From NCBI GenBank assembly GCA_023412495.1, contig JAEYNP010000045.1, positions 10,392 through 74,391 of the forward strand: a stretch of 64,000 bases of DNA. The letters are read 5' to 3'. A model generated the notes under the pieces. The model did not search any database. It worked only from the letters and a program-made list of their open reading frames with translations, and was not told the origin of the DNA. The position numbers and the translations under genes were made by a program. Below are positions 9,191 to 17,641 of this stretch, in pieces. The first letter of the stretch is position 1. Every line of letters begins with the position of its first letter. This stretch comes from Pseudomonadota bacterium. Lineage in GTDB: Bacteria > Desulfobacterota > Desulfobulbia > Desulfobulbales > Desulfocapsaceae.

Positions 9191-10843
9191 TCATTTTTCC
9201 TCTCCTTTTATCTCCGGCGATTCTCCCCAATCGACAGGCAGCAGCACAGTAAAGGTTGAACCGCTTCCCGGCTCGCTCTCCACCAGGATTTCTCCCCGAT
9301 GGTTCCGGACAATGCCATTGCTGATCGACAGCCCCAGCCCGGTCCCCTTGACCGCAGGTTTGGTGGTATAGAAAGGCTGAAAAATAAGTTCCATCTTCTC
9401 CGGATCGATCCCTACACCGTTATCCTTTATGGCCACGGCAATTCTCCGCTCTTCCAGCCGGGTACTGATCATAATCATGCCGCCCGGGAGGCATGCATCC
9501 GCCGCATTGGTCAACAGATTGAGAAAGACTTGCTTGATCTGGTCGGGAATAGCCTGGATCTGCGGCAATTTTTTCTCGAACCCCCGAACGACGCTGATCC
9601 TTTTCTTTTTAAAATCGCTATTGCACAGCAACAGCAACGAGTCAAGGGCCGAATGCACATCCATCAGCACCTTCCGCCCCGATGACGGCCTGTTGAAATC
9701 CTGGAGGCTACGAATGAGATTTTTCATCCGTTCAGACTCGCTCATGGCAAGCTCCAGCAACTCCCTGTCTTCCTCTTCCAGGGTCACGGTTTTTCTGAGG
9801 CTTTTGAGTATTGCCGTAACCCCCTGCAGCGGATTGTTGAATTCATGGGCGATGGAGGCGGATAATTTGCCGATTGCCGAGAGTTTTTCCGCATGCAGAT
9901 ATTGCGCCTGAGTCTCCTGCAGCTGACGGGTGCGCGTCTCAACCCTTCGCTCCAATTCGTCATTGAGAGCCTTGAGCTGTTCTTCCACCTTTTCGCGGGC
10001 AATAACTTCTCCGCTCAACTGTTCCACGGCCTTTTTCAGTTCCGTGGTTCGTCTCTCCACGATGTTTTCGATCTGCTGGTTCTTCAGCAGCAGATCGTGC
10101 TCGGCCCGCTTGCGGTGGACGATCTCCTGCTGCAGTCCCTCCACAAGGTCGCGATTCTCGTAACGCAAGGCCAACAATCGCAAATAGTCTTTATGAGTGC
10201 GATGAGCGGTGATCGACATGATCAGAAAAAAAAGAAGGGACATGAATCCCATGGCGATATGTATTTCGCTCTCGATCGTGAAAAAGCGGACGATGACCGG
10301 AAGGAAGGCCGGCACACTGAAGATGTAGAAAGCCCAAATGATCGAGGTGAAGGAACCGACCGCGCCGGCAACCATGCCGCCGGTGACAAAGGCGATAAAT
10401 ACCTGATGGCCTATCGAAGCCGATGGAAAAAGAAAAATGGCCGGTGCTCCCCAGAGCAGCCCGGAGAAAAAAAGCGAGAAGAGAAAGTGGAATTTCCACT
10501 TGGCAGCGTTGAGGGAAGGAGATGCTGCCATTCGGTAAGCCACAGTAATAGCCACCCTGACGGCGAACACCACAAATACGGCAACCACCCATGCCACCAA
10601 GTTCGGCGCGTATGACTGCCCCTGCAGGACAAAGAACAGAATACAGCCGTTGATGAGCGAGGCAAGCGCACCCAGGATGGCATTGTCGTACAATTTGCGG
10701 ATTCGGTCCGCCAGAAGCTGCTCTCTATGGTGAGCTGCGCCGATTTTTTCCGGCGGGTTGTCGAAGTCGTGCAATTCCTTTATGAAGCGCCAACTGGCGC
10801 TACGAATCGCCTCATCCGACCCCGCCTTTTTTGTGTGTTCCAT
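9191..10843 (-). CDS. Membrane sensor histidine kinase
   Basis: A 550-residue kinase. About six transmembrane helices occupy residues 55-220 (for example FLFSLFFSGLLWGAPAIFLF), forming an integral-membrane sensor without a large periplasmic domain. A coiled coil with HRKRAEHDLLLKNQQIENIV and a second heptad stretch follows. The HisKA domain carries SASIAHEFNNPLQGVTA (phospho-acceptor His), and the HATPase domain has NLLTNAADA (N box), DNGVGIDPEKMELIFQPFYT and GTGLGLSISNGIV (G boxes). No response regulator is adjacent, so it is an orphan. The start is preceded by GGAG at normal spacing. Confidence 0.92.
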   Translation of the reverse strand: MEHTKKAGSDEAIRSASWRFIKELHDFDNPPEKIGAAHHREQLLADRIRKLYDNAILGALASLINGCILFFVLQGQSYAPNLVAWVVAVFVVFAVRVAITVAYRMAASPSLNAAKWKFHFLFSLFFSGLLWGAPAIFLFPSASIGHQVFIAFVTGGMVAGAVGSFTSIIWAFYIFSVPAFLPVIVRFFTIESEIHIAMGFMSLLFFLIMSITAHRTHKDYLRLLALRYENRDLVEGLQQEIVHRKRAEHDLLLKNQQIENIVERRTTELKKAVEQLSGEVIAREKVEEQLKALNDELERRVETRTRQLQETQAQYLHAEKLSAIGKLSASIAHEFNNPLQGVTAILKSLRKTVTLEEEDRELLELAMSESERMKNLIRSLQDFNRPSSGRKVLMDVHSALDSLLLLCNSDFKKKRISVVRGFEKKLPQIQAIPDQIKQVFLNLLTNAADACLPGGMIMISTRLEERRIAVAIKDNGVGIDPEKMELIFQPFYTTKPAVKGTGLGLSISNGIVRNHRGEILVESEPGSGSTFTVLLPVDWGESPEIKGEEK

Positions 10844-10985
10844 AATGTCTCCGGAAGAAGCTCATTGACACTATGGTGTGTTTTTCTCCTTTGACAAGAA
10901 GGTTGTCGAAAGTTCTGAAAATCAAACGAACTACGGGATCAACAATGGTGACTCCGGGTTCAGCCGATCGCTCTTCCCCAGACCT

Positions 10986-11200
10986 TCAGGCGAACGCCCG
11001 CCGGCGCAACCTCAAGGCCTTGGCAATTACGAAAGATCGAGGAGAAGCTCATGGCCGCCGCGGCAATCATCGGCGACAGGAGCAGCCCCGTAAAGGATAC
11101 AGCACGCCCGCCGCCAGCGGTACACATAGTATGTTACAGATGAAGGCGGAGAAGAGGTTCTGCCGAATGGCCATAGTGGCGGAAAAACACTACTCTATCC
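10986..11200 (-). pseudogene. C-terminal remnant of a copper/heavy-metal P1B-type ATPase
   Basis: On the minus strand the translation reads ATMAIRQNLFSAF...PLAAGVLYP from about 11180. It then shifts frame to FTGLLLSPMIAAAAMSFSS and again to VIAKALRLRRRAFA before a stop at 10986. These three pieces in order match the last two helices and the basic tail of CopA-like ATPases. At least two single-base indels separate them and nothing of the catalytic domains remains. The fragment lies in a gene-poor gap between the kinase and the ModE-like regulator. Confidence 0.78.
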
Positions 11201-11374
11201 GTCGCTCCCCGTCTTGGCGACCCATCGAAGACCATTCACCAGTCAGGTTCCAGTTTGGACTAATCGGGGGAAAGGCCCAAGATTTTGGAATCAATATGCG
11301 GCCGGATTGAGTGCAGACGGGGATAAGGGGATAAAAAAGGCGAACGAGACCATTTGGCGCTGCGCCGCTAAATC

Positions 11375-11400
11375 AAAGAAACCCCTGAAAGAACGGGGTT
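11375..11400 (-). terminator. Probable terminator of the ModE-like gene
   Basis: AACCCC (complement at 11395-11400) and GGGGTT (11380-11385) form a six-base stem, followed on the minus strand by TCTTTGATTT. It lies 48 bp past the stop of the ModE-like gene. Confidence 0.55.
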
Positions 11401-11447
11401 ACATGGTAATTGGGCAATAATGGCGGCTGCGTAATGCAGAGTGAGGA

Positions 11448-11855
11448 TTACGACTTATCCTTGCCAGATGGAAGGTGGGGCGAGCCTTCTTTCCGACCCG
11501 GACCGAACAACTCCTGAAAGCGCCGGTTGGCGAAAGCCTCAATTTCTTCCTGCAGTTGCCGATACTTGGCCACCAACTCCCGGGCATGGGAGGAAAGCGT
11601 TGTGCCGCCACGCCCTCCGCCGCCTTTTTTGGCAACAACCAGTTCGTCGGCGATGTTTTCCTGCAGGATCTTGATATGAGTCCAGGCTTTTTTGTAACTC
11701 ATCCCCAATCGCTCGGCAGCCTTGGCGATGGAACCATCCTCCTCGATCAGCTCGAGGATCTCTGTCTTGCCCTTGCCGAAGAGCAATTCCCCCCGATCGT
11801 TTTCGATCCAGGTCTTTGTCTTCACCTGCAATTTGGCGATATCGTAGGGATCCAT
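11448..11855 (-). CDS. ModE-like winged-helix regulator without molybdate-binding domain
   Basis: A 135-residue protein covering only the N-terminal DNA-binding part of ModE. It has KGKTEILELIEEDGSIAKAA, GMSYKKAWTHIKILQ (recognition helix) and GGGGRGGTTLS (wing), then a helical tail. The C-terminal TOBE/MOP domains that bind molybdate in full ModE are absent, as in many LysR-like ModE N-terminal proteins. It may control molybdenum or tungsten genes; MobB, TorD-like and FdhD genes lie 10-19 kb away. The ATG at 11855 is preferred; an in-frame TTG at 11873 has no better ribosome site. Confidence 0.85.
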   Translation of the reverse strand: MDPYDIAKLQVKTKTWIENDRGELLFGKGKTEILELIEEDGSIAKAAERLGMSYKKAWTHIKILQENIADELVVAKKGGGGRGGTTLSSHARELVAKYRQLQEEIEAFANRRFQELFGPGRKEGSPHLPSGKDKS

Positions 11856-11937
11856 TGGCAATCGACTTCCCAAGGATTCGGGAAACGGTGAAAAATGACA
11901 TTTGCTTCAGTTCACGGCAGAAAACTCTGCTGAACCG

Positions 11938-11963
11938 GACCCCTGCAGAACAGCACAGGGGTC
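11938..11963 (-). terminator. Hairpin downstream of the cold-shock gene
   Basis: GACCCCTG and CAGGGGTC form an eight-base stem starting 22 bp after the csp stop. A second small hairpin with a TTTT run (CAGCAGAGTTTTCTGCCG) follows. Probably the csp transcript end, although the U-tract is weak. Confidence 0.55.
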
Positions 11964-11984
11964 GACGTATCTTTGATGTACTGC

Positions 11985-12185
11985 TTATGCTTTTTTTACG
12001 TTTGCTGCGGCCGGTCCTTTGGCTCCATCGACTACATCGAAGCTTACCCGCTCGCCTTCCTTGAGCGACTTAAAGCCATCCATGAGGATTGCCGTATGAT
12101 GCACGAAGACATCCTTGCCCCCATCCTGCTCGATAAAACCGAACCCCTTCGCATCGTTAAACCATTTGACAGTTCCTTCAGCCAT
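11985..12185 (-). CDS. CspA-family cold-shock protein
   Basis: A 66-residue OB-fold nucleic-acid chaperone. Both RNA-binding motifs are present: [12 protein letters not shown] (RNP1) and DVFVHHTAI (RNP2). The tail [11 protein letters not shown] is normal. The frame is open further upstream to 12269, but the ATG at 12185 gives the canonical MAEGTVKWF start with an AGGAG site before it. The upstream leader contains two hairpins (listed separately), as expected for a gene whose mRNA structure affects translation. Confidence 0.97.
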   Translation of the reverse strand: MAEGTVKWFNDAKGFGFIEQDGGKDVFVHHTAILMDGFKSLKEGERVSFDVVDGAKGPAAANVKKA

Positions 12186-12233
12186 CTTACTACTCCTTCT
12201 TGCATTTATGCGACTCAATCGCATTTGTGTTGT

Positions 12234-12288
12234 TGGTTCCCTTCGGGAACCAGGGTAAAAACTAAACATATCTTACCGACATGTTTAG
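12234..12288 (-). promoter_or_regulatory. Two hairpins in the cold-shock leader
   Basis: Reading on the minus strand, CTAAACAT...ATGTTTAG (12262-12288) is an AT-rich stem followed at once by TTTTTACCC. Next comes TGGTTCCCTTCGGGAACCA (12234-12252), an eight-base stem with a three-base loop. The first resembles a weak intrinsic terminator and could attenuate the transcript at normal temperature. Confidence 0.5.
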
Positions 12289-12990
12289 AAATTGAAGCTT
12301 TATGCCGGTTGTGGCCATCCTTTTGGAGGCCTTTGCAGCTATTGGTAACAGCGAAATGAGCGACAGGCATCCGGAGCCGGCTCTTGGTGCGGCTTTCCTT
12401 GCAGATGCCAAGACTCATAGAGAGAGATTCCAGGAGTGGATGGGGAAAGAACCTGTCGATCCGGTCCAAATCATAGTTGCCAAGGTGTCGGGTCATCTGA
12501 TGACGATACGGAAAAAGTTATTTGCGCCGCAAGCGGGCTTTCAGCACCGGGCAGAATGTGATCGTGGATCGAAACAAGCTGGGATAGTCCAGATTGAGGT
12601 TTTGCAGGGGAGATTACCTTTTTAAAAGTTTCCTCATTGTATCAGCAAAGACTTTTAAGGTATCTGTCACGAGCGAGGATATCAAGAAAAGAATTGCCTT
12701 CTACTTATAGGTGCGCACAGTGTAGTTCATTTCATTTCGTTTATCAAGGTAATTCTTGGTGAGGAACTTACAAATCCGTAGTTGCTCCTGCAAAATCGTT
12801 TTTGGAAGCCACGGCCTGGAGCCTCCAGCGCAACGGTTCTGGTTATTTTCAGTGATTACGTCAGGTATTGCTCGGGGTGAACTATGGCCAAGCATCTCCC
12901 ACCAAATCGTGGTATAGTCCCCTCCCTGGATCCCGCTTACGTAGCGACATCACAAAGACCGGCCCACCCGCCCTTCATCTTCTCGAAGAT
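12289..12990. other. 700-bp gap without a recognised gene
   Basis: Open frames on both strands (12302-12625 plus, 12215-12496 minus) show no family resemblance, no convincing ribosome sites and poor composition. The right part must hold the trkA promoter. I see no repeat or RNA gene here. Confidence 0.5.
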
Positions 12991-14328
12991 ATGAATGTCA
13001 TCATTTACGGCACGACAGAATTCAGTTATCTGGTGGCGACACGCCTGCATCAGCAGCACAACCTCACCATCCTCAACGACGGCGGCGAGTTGGGCGAGAG
13101 GTTCAACAACCTCGATGTCAGCATCGTCGAGGGCAGCGGAGGGGACATCGCCGTGCTGGACAGGATCGAGGCCAGGAAGGCCGATCTGTTCATCGCCTGT
13201 TCGGCCCTTGATGAAGCAAATATCGTGGCCTGCTGGACGGTGAAAAAGATCGCCGACACCGAGACCATCTGCTTTATCAGCAAGGCCTCCCTCTACAAAA
13301 ACTTTTCTTCCATCACCAACAACCATTATCAGACCAGATACGACATCGACTCGATCATCTGGCCGGAACAGCTCCTCACCCAGGATATTTTCCGGATCAT
13401 CTCGGTGCCCGAAGCCCTCGACGTCGAGTACCTCGCCGGCGGCAAGGCCAAGCTGTTCGAGTACCGGATCAAGCCGAATTCGACGATCATCGACAAGCCG
13501 ATTAGGGATTGCCGTTTCCCGGCCAATGTCCTCATTCCCGGCATCACCCGGGAGGGCAAGCTGTTCATTCCCTCCGGATCCACCACCATCCGGCTGAACG
13601 ACAAAGTTTTCTTCATCGGCTCGAGCGCGGCCCTCGACACCTTGGCCGCCGATTTCTTCAAGCACGACCGCAAGGTGAAGAGCGTCTCCATCATCGGCGG
13701 CGGCGCGGTCGGCTTCATGCTCGCCGAAAAACTCGAGCGGACCGGCATCAAGGTGAAGATCATCGAACATAACGCCCAACGCTGCGCCTTCCTCGCCGAC
13801 TCACTGAAGAGGGCCCTGGTCCTGCAGGGCAACGGCACTGACCTGGAACTCCTGGAGAGTGAAGCCATCGCCGCGGCCGATGTCTGTGTCTGCACCACCG
13901 ACAACGACGAAAAGAACCTGCTCTGCTCGCTTCTGATCAAGCAAATGGGCACGAAACGGATCATCACCAGGGTCGGCAATATCCAGAATTACGGTCTCTT
14001 CGAGCAAGTAGGCATCGATGTTGTGGTGTCCCCCAAGGCCTCGGCCCTCACCGAAGTCCTCAACCGGGTGCAGACCCACAGCGTTGACGTGGTGGCACTG
14101 CTGGAGGGCGGCAAGGGCGAGGTCCTGCGGCTGAACCTGCCGAAGACCTTCAGGGAAACCAAGATCAAGGATCTGGACATGCCCTTCAACGCGATCATCG
14201 GGGTGATCATCCGGGGTTACAAGGTGATCATCCCGAACGGCGAAAGCATGCTCCTCCCCCAGGATCGCCTGCAGATCTTCGCGATGAAGGAGGATTCCGA
14301 GGCCATCAAGAGCTTCTTTTTCACATGA
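12991..14328 (+). CDS. trkA: Trk potassium uptake regulatory subunit TrkA
   Basis: A 445-residue cytoplasmic NAD(H)-binding subunit that gates TrkH. It has two tandem RCK units: an N-terminal Rossmann fold from residue 1, a TrkA-C region near 170-225, a second Rossmann fold SVSIIGGGAVGFMLAEKLE at about 232-250, and a final TrkA-C domain. The second dinucleotide loop is canonical (GGGAVG), whereas the first reads GTTEFS in place of the usual G-x-G-x-x-G. The ATG at 12991 gives the normal MNVIIYG start; the frame extends upstream without homology. It overlaps trkH by ATGA. Confidence 0.95.
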   Translation: MNVIIYGTTEFSYLVATRLHQQHNLTILNDGGELGERFNNLDVSIVEGSGGDIAVLDRIEARKADLFIACSALDEANIVACWTVKKIADTETICFISKASLYKNFSSITNNHYQTRYDIDSIIWPEQLLTQDIFRIISVPEALDVEYLAGGKAKLFEYRIKPNSTIIDKPIRDCRFPANVLIPGITREGKLFIPSGSTTIRLNDKVFFIGSSAALDTLAADFFKHDRKVKSVSIIGGGAVGFMLAEKLERTGIKVKIIEHNAQRCAFLADSLKRALVLQGNGTDLELLESEAIAAADVCVCTTDNDEKNLLCSLLIKQMGTKRIITRVGNIQNYGLFEQVGIDVVVSPKASALTEVLNRVQTHSVDVVALLEGGKGEVLRLNLPKTFRETKIKDLDMPFNAIIGVIIRGYKVIIPNGESMLLPQDRLQIFAMKEDSEAIKSFFFT

Positions 14329-15794
14329 AGACGCCGTTCATCTCCAGCGCCCTCGGCATCATCCTCATAGCCTTCGGCGGCATCATGCTGCTGCCGGCGA
14401 TGGTTGCCGTCATTGGCCGCGACTACGGATCGGTCCTCCCCTTCCTTGCCGCCTCCTGCGTTTCCCTGGTTTTCGGCCTGATCTGCCGGTGGCATGGTCG
14501 CTTCACCAGCAACTTCGATACCATGAAGCGCACCGAAGGGCTGCTCATCGTTTCCCTGACCTGGATCGTCGCCGCCGCCATCGGGGCCATCCCCTATGTT
14601 TTTTTCGGCCTGGATCCGCTCGACGCCTATTTCGAATCGGTCTCCGGTTTCACCACCACCGGGGCGACCATCCTCATTGATTTTTCCCTCTACCCCAAAT
14701 CCTTCTTCTTCTGGCGCGGCCTCACACAGTGGTTGGGCGGCATGGGGATCATCGTCCTTTTCGTCGCCATCCTCCCCCAGTTCGGGGTGGCCGGCCGGAA
14801 AATCTTTTTCGCCGAGGCCCCCGGTCCCACCGAGGACAAGATCACGCCCCGCATTGCCCACACCGCCAAAGCGCTCTGGCTCATTTATCTGCTCCTAACC
14901 CTGGTCGAGATCGTCTGCCTGAGACTGGCCGGGATGCCGCTCTTCGATGCCGTATGCAATTCCTTCGCAACCATGGCCGCCGGTGGTTTTTCCCCGCACC
15001 CGCAGTCAATCATGGGTTATCAGAGTTCGACCATTACCTGGATCGTCACCATCTTCATGTTCTTTGCCGGGGCCAACTTCGCCCTGCAGTACAAGCTCTT
15101 TCTCCAGGGAAAATCCAAGCCGCTGCTCACCAACGAGGAGTTCCAGTTCTATCTGGGCATCACGGTGGTGAGTTCGGTCTTCCTCGGCATCATCCTCCAC
15201 AGCCTGCAAGGAAGCATGGCTGTCGACAGCATTCGCGACAGTCTCTTTCAGATCATCTCGATTTTGACGACGACCGGTTTTGCTTCGGTGGATTTCGGTC
15301 TCTGGACGGTTGCCCCCCAGGCAACGCTTTTTGCCATGATGTTTATCGGCGCCTGCGCGGGGTCGGCAGGCGGAGGAATAAAAGTGGTCCGGATAATGTT
15401 CGCCTTCAAATTCCTCAAGCGGGAGATCGATCAGATCGTACACCCCCGGGCAGTTCTCCCCATCAAGATTGACCGGGGGACCGTACAGGACGATATCCAG
15501 CGACAGATGCTCAGCTTTCTGCTGTTCTATGTCTGTCTGCTGATCTTCTCGGGGCTGCTGGTCTCCATGATCGAACAGGACCCTCTCATCGGTTTTGTCG
15601 GCACGGCTGCCACAATCGGCAACATCGGACCGGGATTCGGCGAGATAGGCCCCATGGGCAGCTTCGGCAACCTCCACCCGCTTACCAAGGGTATCTTCAT
15701 CCTCGATATGGTGGTCGGCAGGCTGGAACTGATCCCCTTCCTCGCCATGCTCTGCCCGGAATTCTGGTCGTTCAGCCGAGGCGACCGGCGTTAA
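14325..15794 (+). CDS. trkH: Trk potassium uptake membrane subunit TrkH
   Basis: A 489-residue K+ channel-like transporter in the inner membrane, with about ten hydrophobic helices. Four pore loops are visible: SGFTTTGATIL, NSFATMAAGGFS, ILTTTGFASVDF and TIGNIGPGFGEIG, each with the selectivity-filter glycine. The start overlaps the trkA stop, giving the standard two-gene uptake operon. It converges on the CDP-alcohol phosphotransferase gene, with 44 bp between stops and no clear terminator. Confidence 0.95.
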   Translation: MKTPFISSALGIILIAFGGIMLLPAMVAVIGRDYGSVLPFLAASCVSLVFGLICRWHGRFTSNFDTMKRTEGLLIVSLTWIVAAAIGAIPYVFFGLDPLDAYFESVSGFTTTGATILIDFSLYPKSFFFWRGLTQWLGGMGIIVLFVAILPQFGVAGRKIFFAEAPGPTEDKITPRIAHTAKALWLIYLLLTLVEIVCLRLAGMPLFDAVCNSFATMAAGGFSPHPQSIMGYQSSTITWIVTIFMFFAGANFALQYKLFLQGKSKPLLTNEEFQFYLGITVVSSVFLGIILHSLQGSMAVDSIRDSLFQIISILTTTGFASVDFGLWTVAPQATLFAMMFIGACAGSAGGGIKVVRIMFAFKFLKREIDQIVHPRAVLPIKIDRGTVQDDIQRQMLSFLLFYVCLLIFSGLLVSMIEQDPLIGFVGTAATIGNIGPGFGEIGPMGSFGNLHPLTKGIFILDMVVGRLELIPFLAMLCPEFWSFSRGDRR

Positions 15795-15838
15795 CCCGAC
15801 CCAGCCGATGTAGAATTACGATACATTCGTCCCTATTC

Positions 15839-17134
15839 TCACTGGCGTCGGGCACCCGGCTGAAAACATCTCCCGGCGATCATATAGCAGGTCACCGCAG
15901 TCAGGATCAAGTAGCCGAACATCTGGGCATTCTTCGTCTTGAGGATGAAGGCGATGAAAATAACGAGGAAGGCGCTCGCCAGAAAGAAGAACGGTTTTGG
16001 AACGCGTTTCAGAATAACCCGGCCGAAGTGGGCAAAGCGGATATGGCTGACCATCAGGCCGACGGACAATGCCGCGAAACTCCACAGCCAGTCGGGAGGG
16101 ACGCACAGGGCGGCGCCGAGGACGATGAGGGCGCCGGCCGGGCTCGGCAGGCCGTTGAAGATGCCCTCAGGAAGATCGATCCTCTTCTTGTCTACGGTCA
16201 CGAACCGCACCAGCCGGTAGGCAACCCCGAGAAAGAAAACATAACTGAAGAAGGTGGCGAAGGACCCGCCCTTGGTGACGATCACATAAGCCGGGGAAAG
16301 GCCGAAGCTGACGAAATCGGCGATGTCGTCCAGATAAGGCCCGTACTTGGTCCCGCCGTGCTTGCTCGCCATTCGGCCGTCGAAGAGATCGAAGAGCTGG
16401 CCGACGATGATGGCGAGGATCGCCCAGGCGAAATGATGCTGGTGGGTCAAGACGAGGCTGGCTACTCCGCAGAAAAAGTTGAGGGTCGACAGGATGTCGG
16501 CGTAGAGCCGGTTGGGAATGAATTTGAAGACGATGGAGGCCGAGGCCAGGATGATGCAGGCGACCAACACCTCATCGGCCATATTGATCACTTGCGGGTT
16601 TTTATCAAGCAGGGCGCAGTAGATGACCAGGGCAAAACAGATGATTGCCTTGATCTTGCCGAAATTGTTGGCCGCCCCGGAGATCCTCAGTAAAGTGAGT
16701 ATTCGGCGCGCAAAAAACTGGCCCACCAGTTCGACGCCCACCAGAATCCAGACGAGTTCCGGCAACATGACCCCGGCATAGGCGAAGCCGACGAGGGGCG
16801 GCAGATAGGTCAGTTTGTCGCACAGCGGGTCGAGCCACTCTCCAAACTTCGAACCGAGGTTACAGCTTCTGGCGACTACCCCGTCGACGCCGTCCAGGAT
16901 CGCGGCAAAGGTGAATATAAAAATGGCCGGGGACTGATATGGCGTGAAAAAATAGAGAAAAAAGGCAAAGAGGGCCATCCCCGTCCGCCAGTAGCAGATA
17001 GCATTGGGATGCAGGAGCCAAAGATGCGAAAGGATCAACTCCTGCATCGGTTTCTTATCCACAGCCCGGGAAAACCAGGTGAAAAACCCAACCCCGATCG
17101 AGGCTGCGCATGCGATGACCAAAAATCTTTCCAT
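15839..17134 (-). CDS. Membrane protein with two CDP-alcohol phosphotransferase domains
   Basis: A 431-residue protein with two tandem phospholipid-synthase domains. Domain 1 has the complete motif D81-G-x-D84-G-x2-A88-R89-x8-G98-x3-D102-x3-D106, as in phosphatidylglycerophosphate synthases. Domain 2 has D249, D252-G253, A256, G265, D269 and D273, followed by FVSFGLSPAYV, which resembles phosphatidylserine synthase. There the usual Arg after Ala is Ser257 and the spacer is one residue shorter. Hydrophobic helices run through both halves. It could be bifunctional, or one half could be structural or use another alcohol acceptor. The gene stands alone on its strand; YnfA lies upstream. Confidence 0.85.
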   Translation of the reverse strand: MERFLVIACAASIGVGFFTWFSRAVDKKPMQELILSHLWLLHPNAICYWRTGMALFAFFLYFFTPYQSPAIFIFTFAAILDGVDGVVARSCNLGSKFGEWLDPLCDKLTYLPPLVGFAYAGVMLPELVWILVGVELVGQFFARRILTLLRISGAANNFGKIKAIICFALVIYCALLDKNPQVINMADEVLVACIILASASIVFKFIPNRLYADILSTLNFFCGVASLVLTHQHHFAWAILAIIVGQLFDLFDGRMASKHGGTKYGPYLDDIADFVSFGLSPAYVIVTKGGSFATFFSYVFFLGVAYRLVRFVTVDKKRIDLPEGIFNGLPSPAGALIVLGAALCVPPDWLWSFAALSVGLMVSHIRFAHFGRVILKRVPKPFFFLASAFLVIFIAFILKTKNAQMFGYLILTAVTCYMIAGRCFQPGARRQ

Positions 17135-17266
17135 GTGTTATCTCGTAAAAGAAAACCACTGCAGGAACTTCACCGATAATTTTTCGCCGCTATTTACCAT
17201 CTCGCCGAAAAAAAGTCCATCCGCCGCACGACTCTCACACCGGCCGAGGCGGGAAGACTCTGCTGC

Positions 17267-17608
17267 TCACTGGCCCCGCGGCCAGTACATAATGATTCCC
17301 ACCCCTATCAAGGCCACCAGGCCTCCGATAACATCGAATCTATCCGGAGAAACTTTATCTACCTTCCAGCCCCACAGGATGGATAGAACGATAAAAACCC
17401 CGCCGTAAGCGGCATAAACACGACCGAAATGCGCCGGCTGCAAGGTGGGAATTACACCGTAAAGAACAAGGACGATCGCCCCCGCCAAACCGAAATGCCA
17501 AGGTTTTCCCTCGCGCAGCCATAACCAGACAAGGTATCCGCCACCAATCTCGAACAACCCGGCGATGATGAAATAGAAAATCGATTGTATCCTCGTGAAA
17601 AAATCCAT
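17267..17608 (-). CDS. YnfA/UPF0060-family small membrane protein
   Basis: A 113-residue protein with four transmembrane helices. Family motifs are [20 protein letters not shown] at about residues 16-35, [20 protein letters not shown] in the middle, and a final [22 protein letters not shown]0060 proteins resemble small multidrug-resistance transporters in topology, but their substrate is not established. Full length and intact. It lies between the TolC gene and the two-domain lipid synthase, all on the minus strand; no clear ribosome site is visible. Confidence 0.93.
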   Translation of the reverse strand: MDFFTRIQSIFYFIIAGLFEIGGGYLVWLWLREGKPWHFGLAGAIVLVLYGVIPTLQPAHFGRVYAAYGGVFIVLSILWGWKVDKVSPDRFDVIGGLVALIGVGIIMYWPRGQ

Positions 17609-17641
17609 ATCGAGTACAGCAGTTGTCCGGCGATAAAAGGG

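Noticed and set aside
10873..11310. Plus-strand 145-codon frame
   Set aside because: It covers the copper ATPase remnant on the other strand and has no homology or ribosome site.
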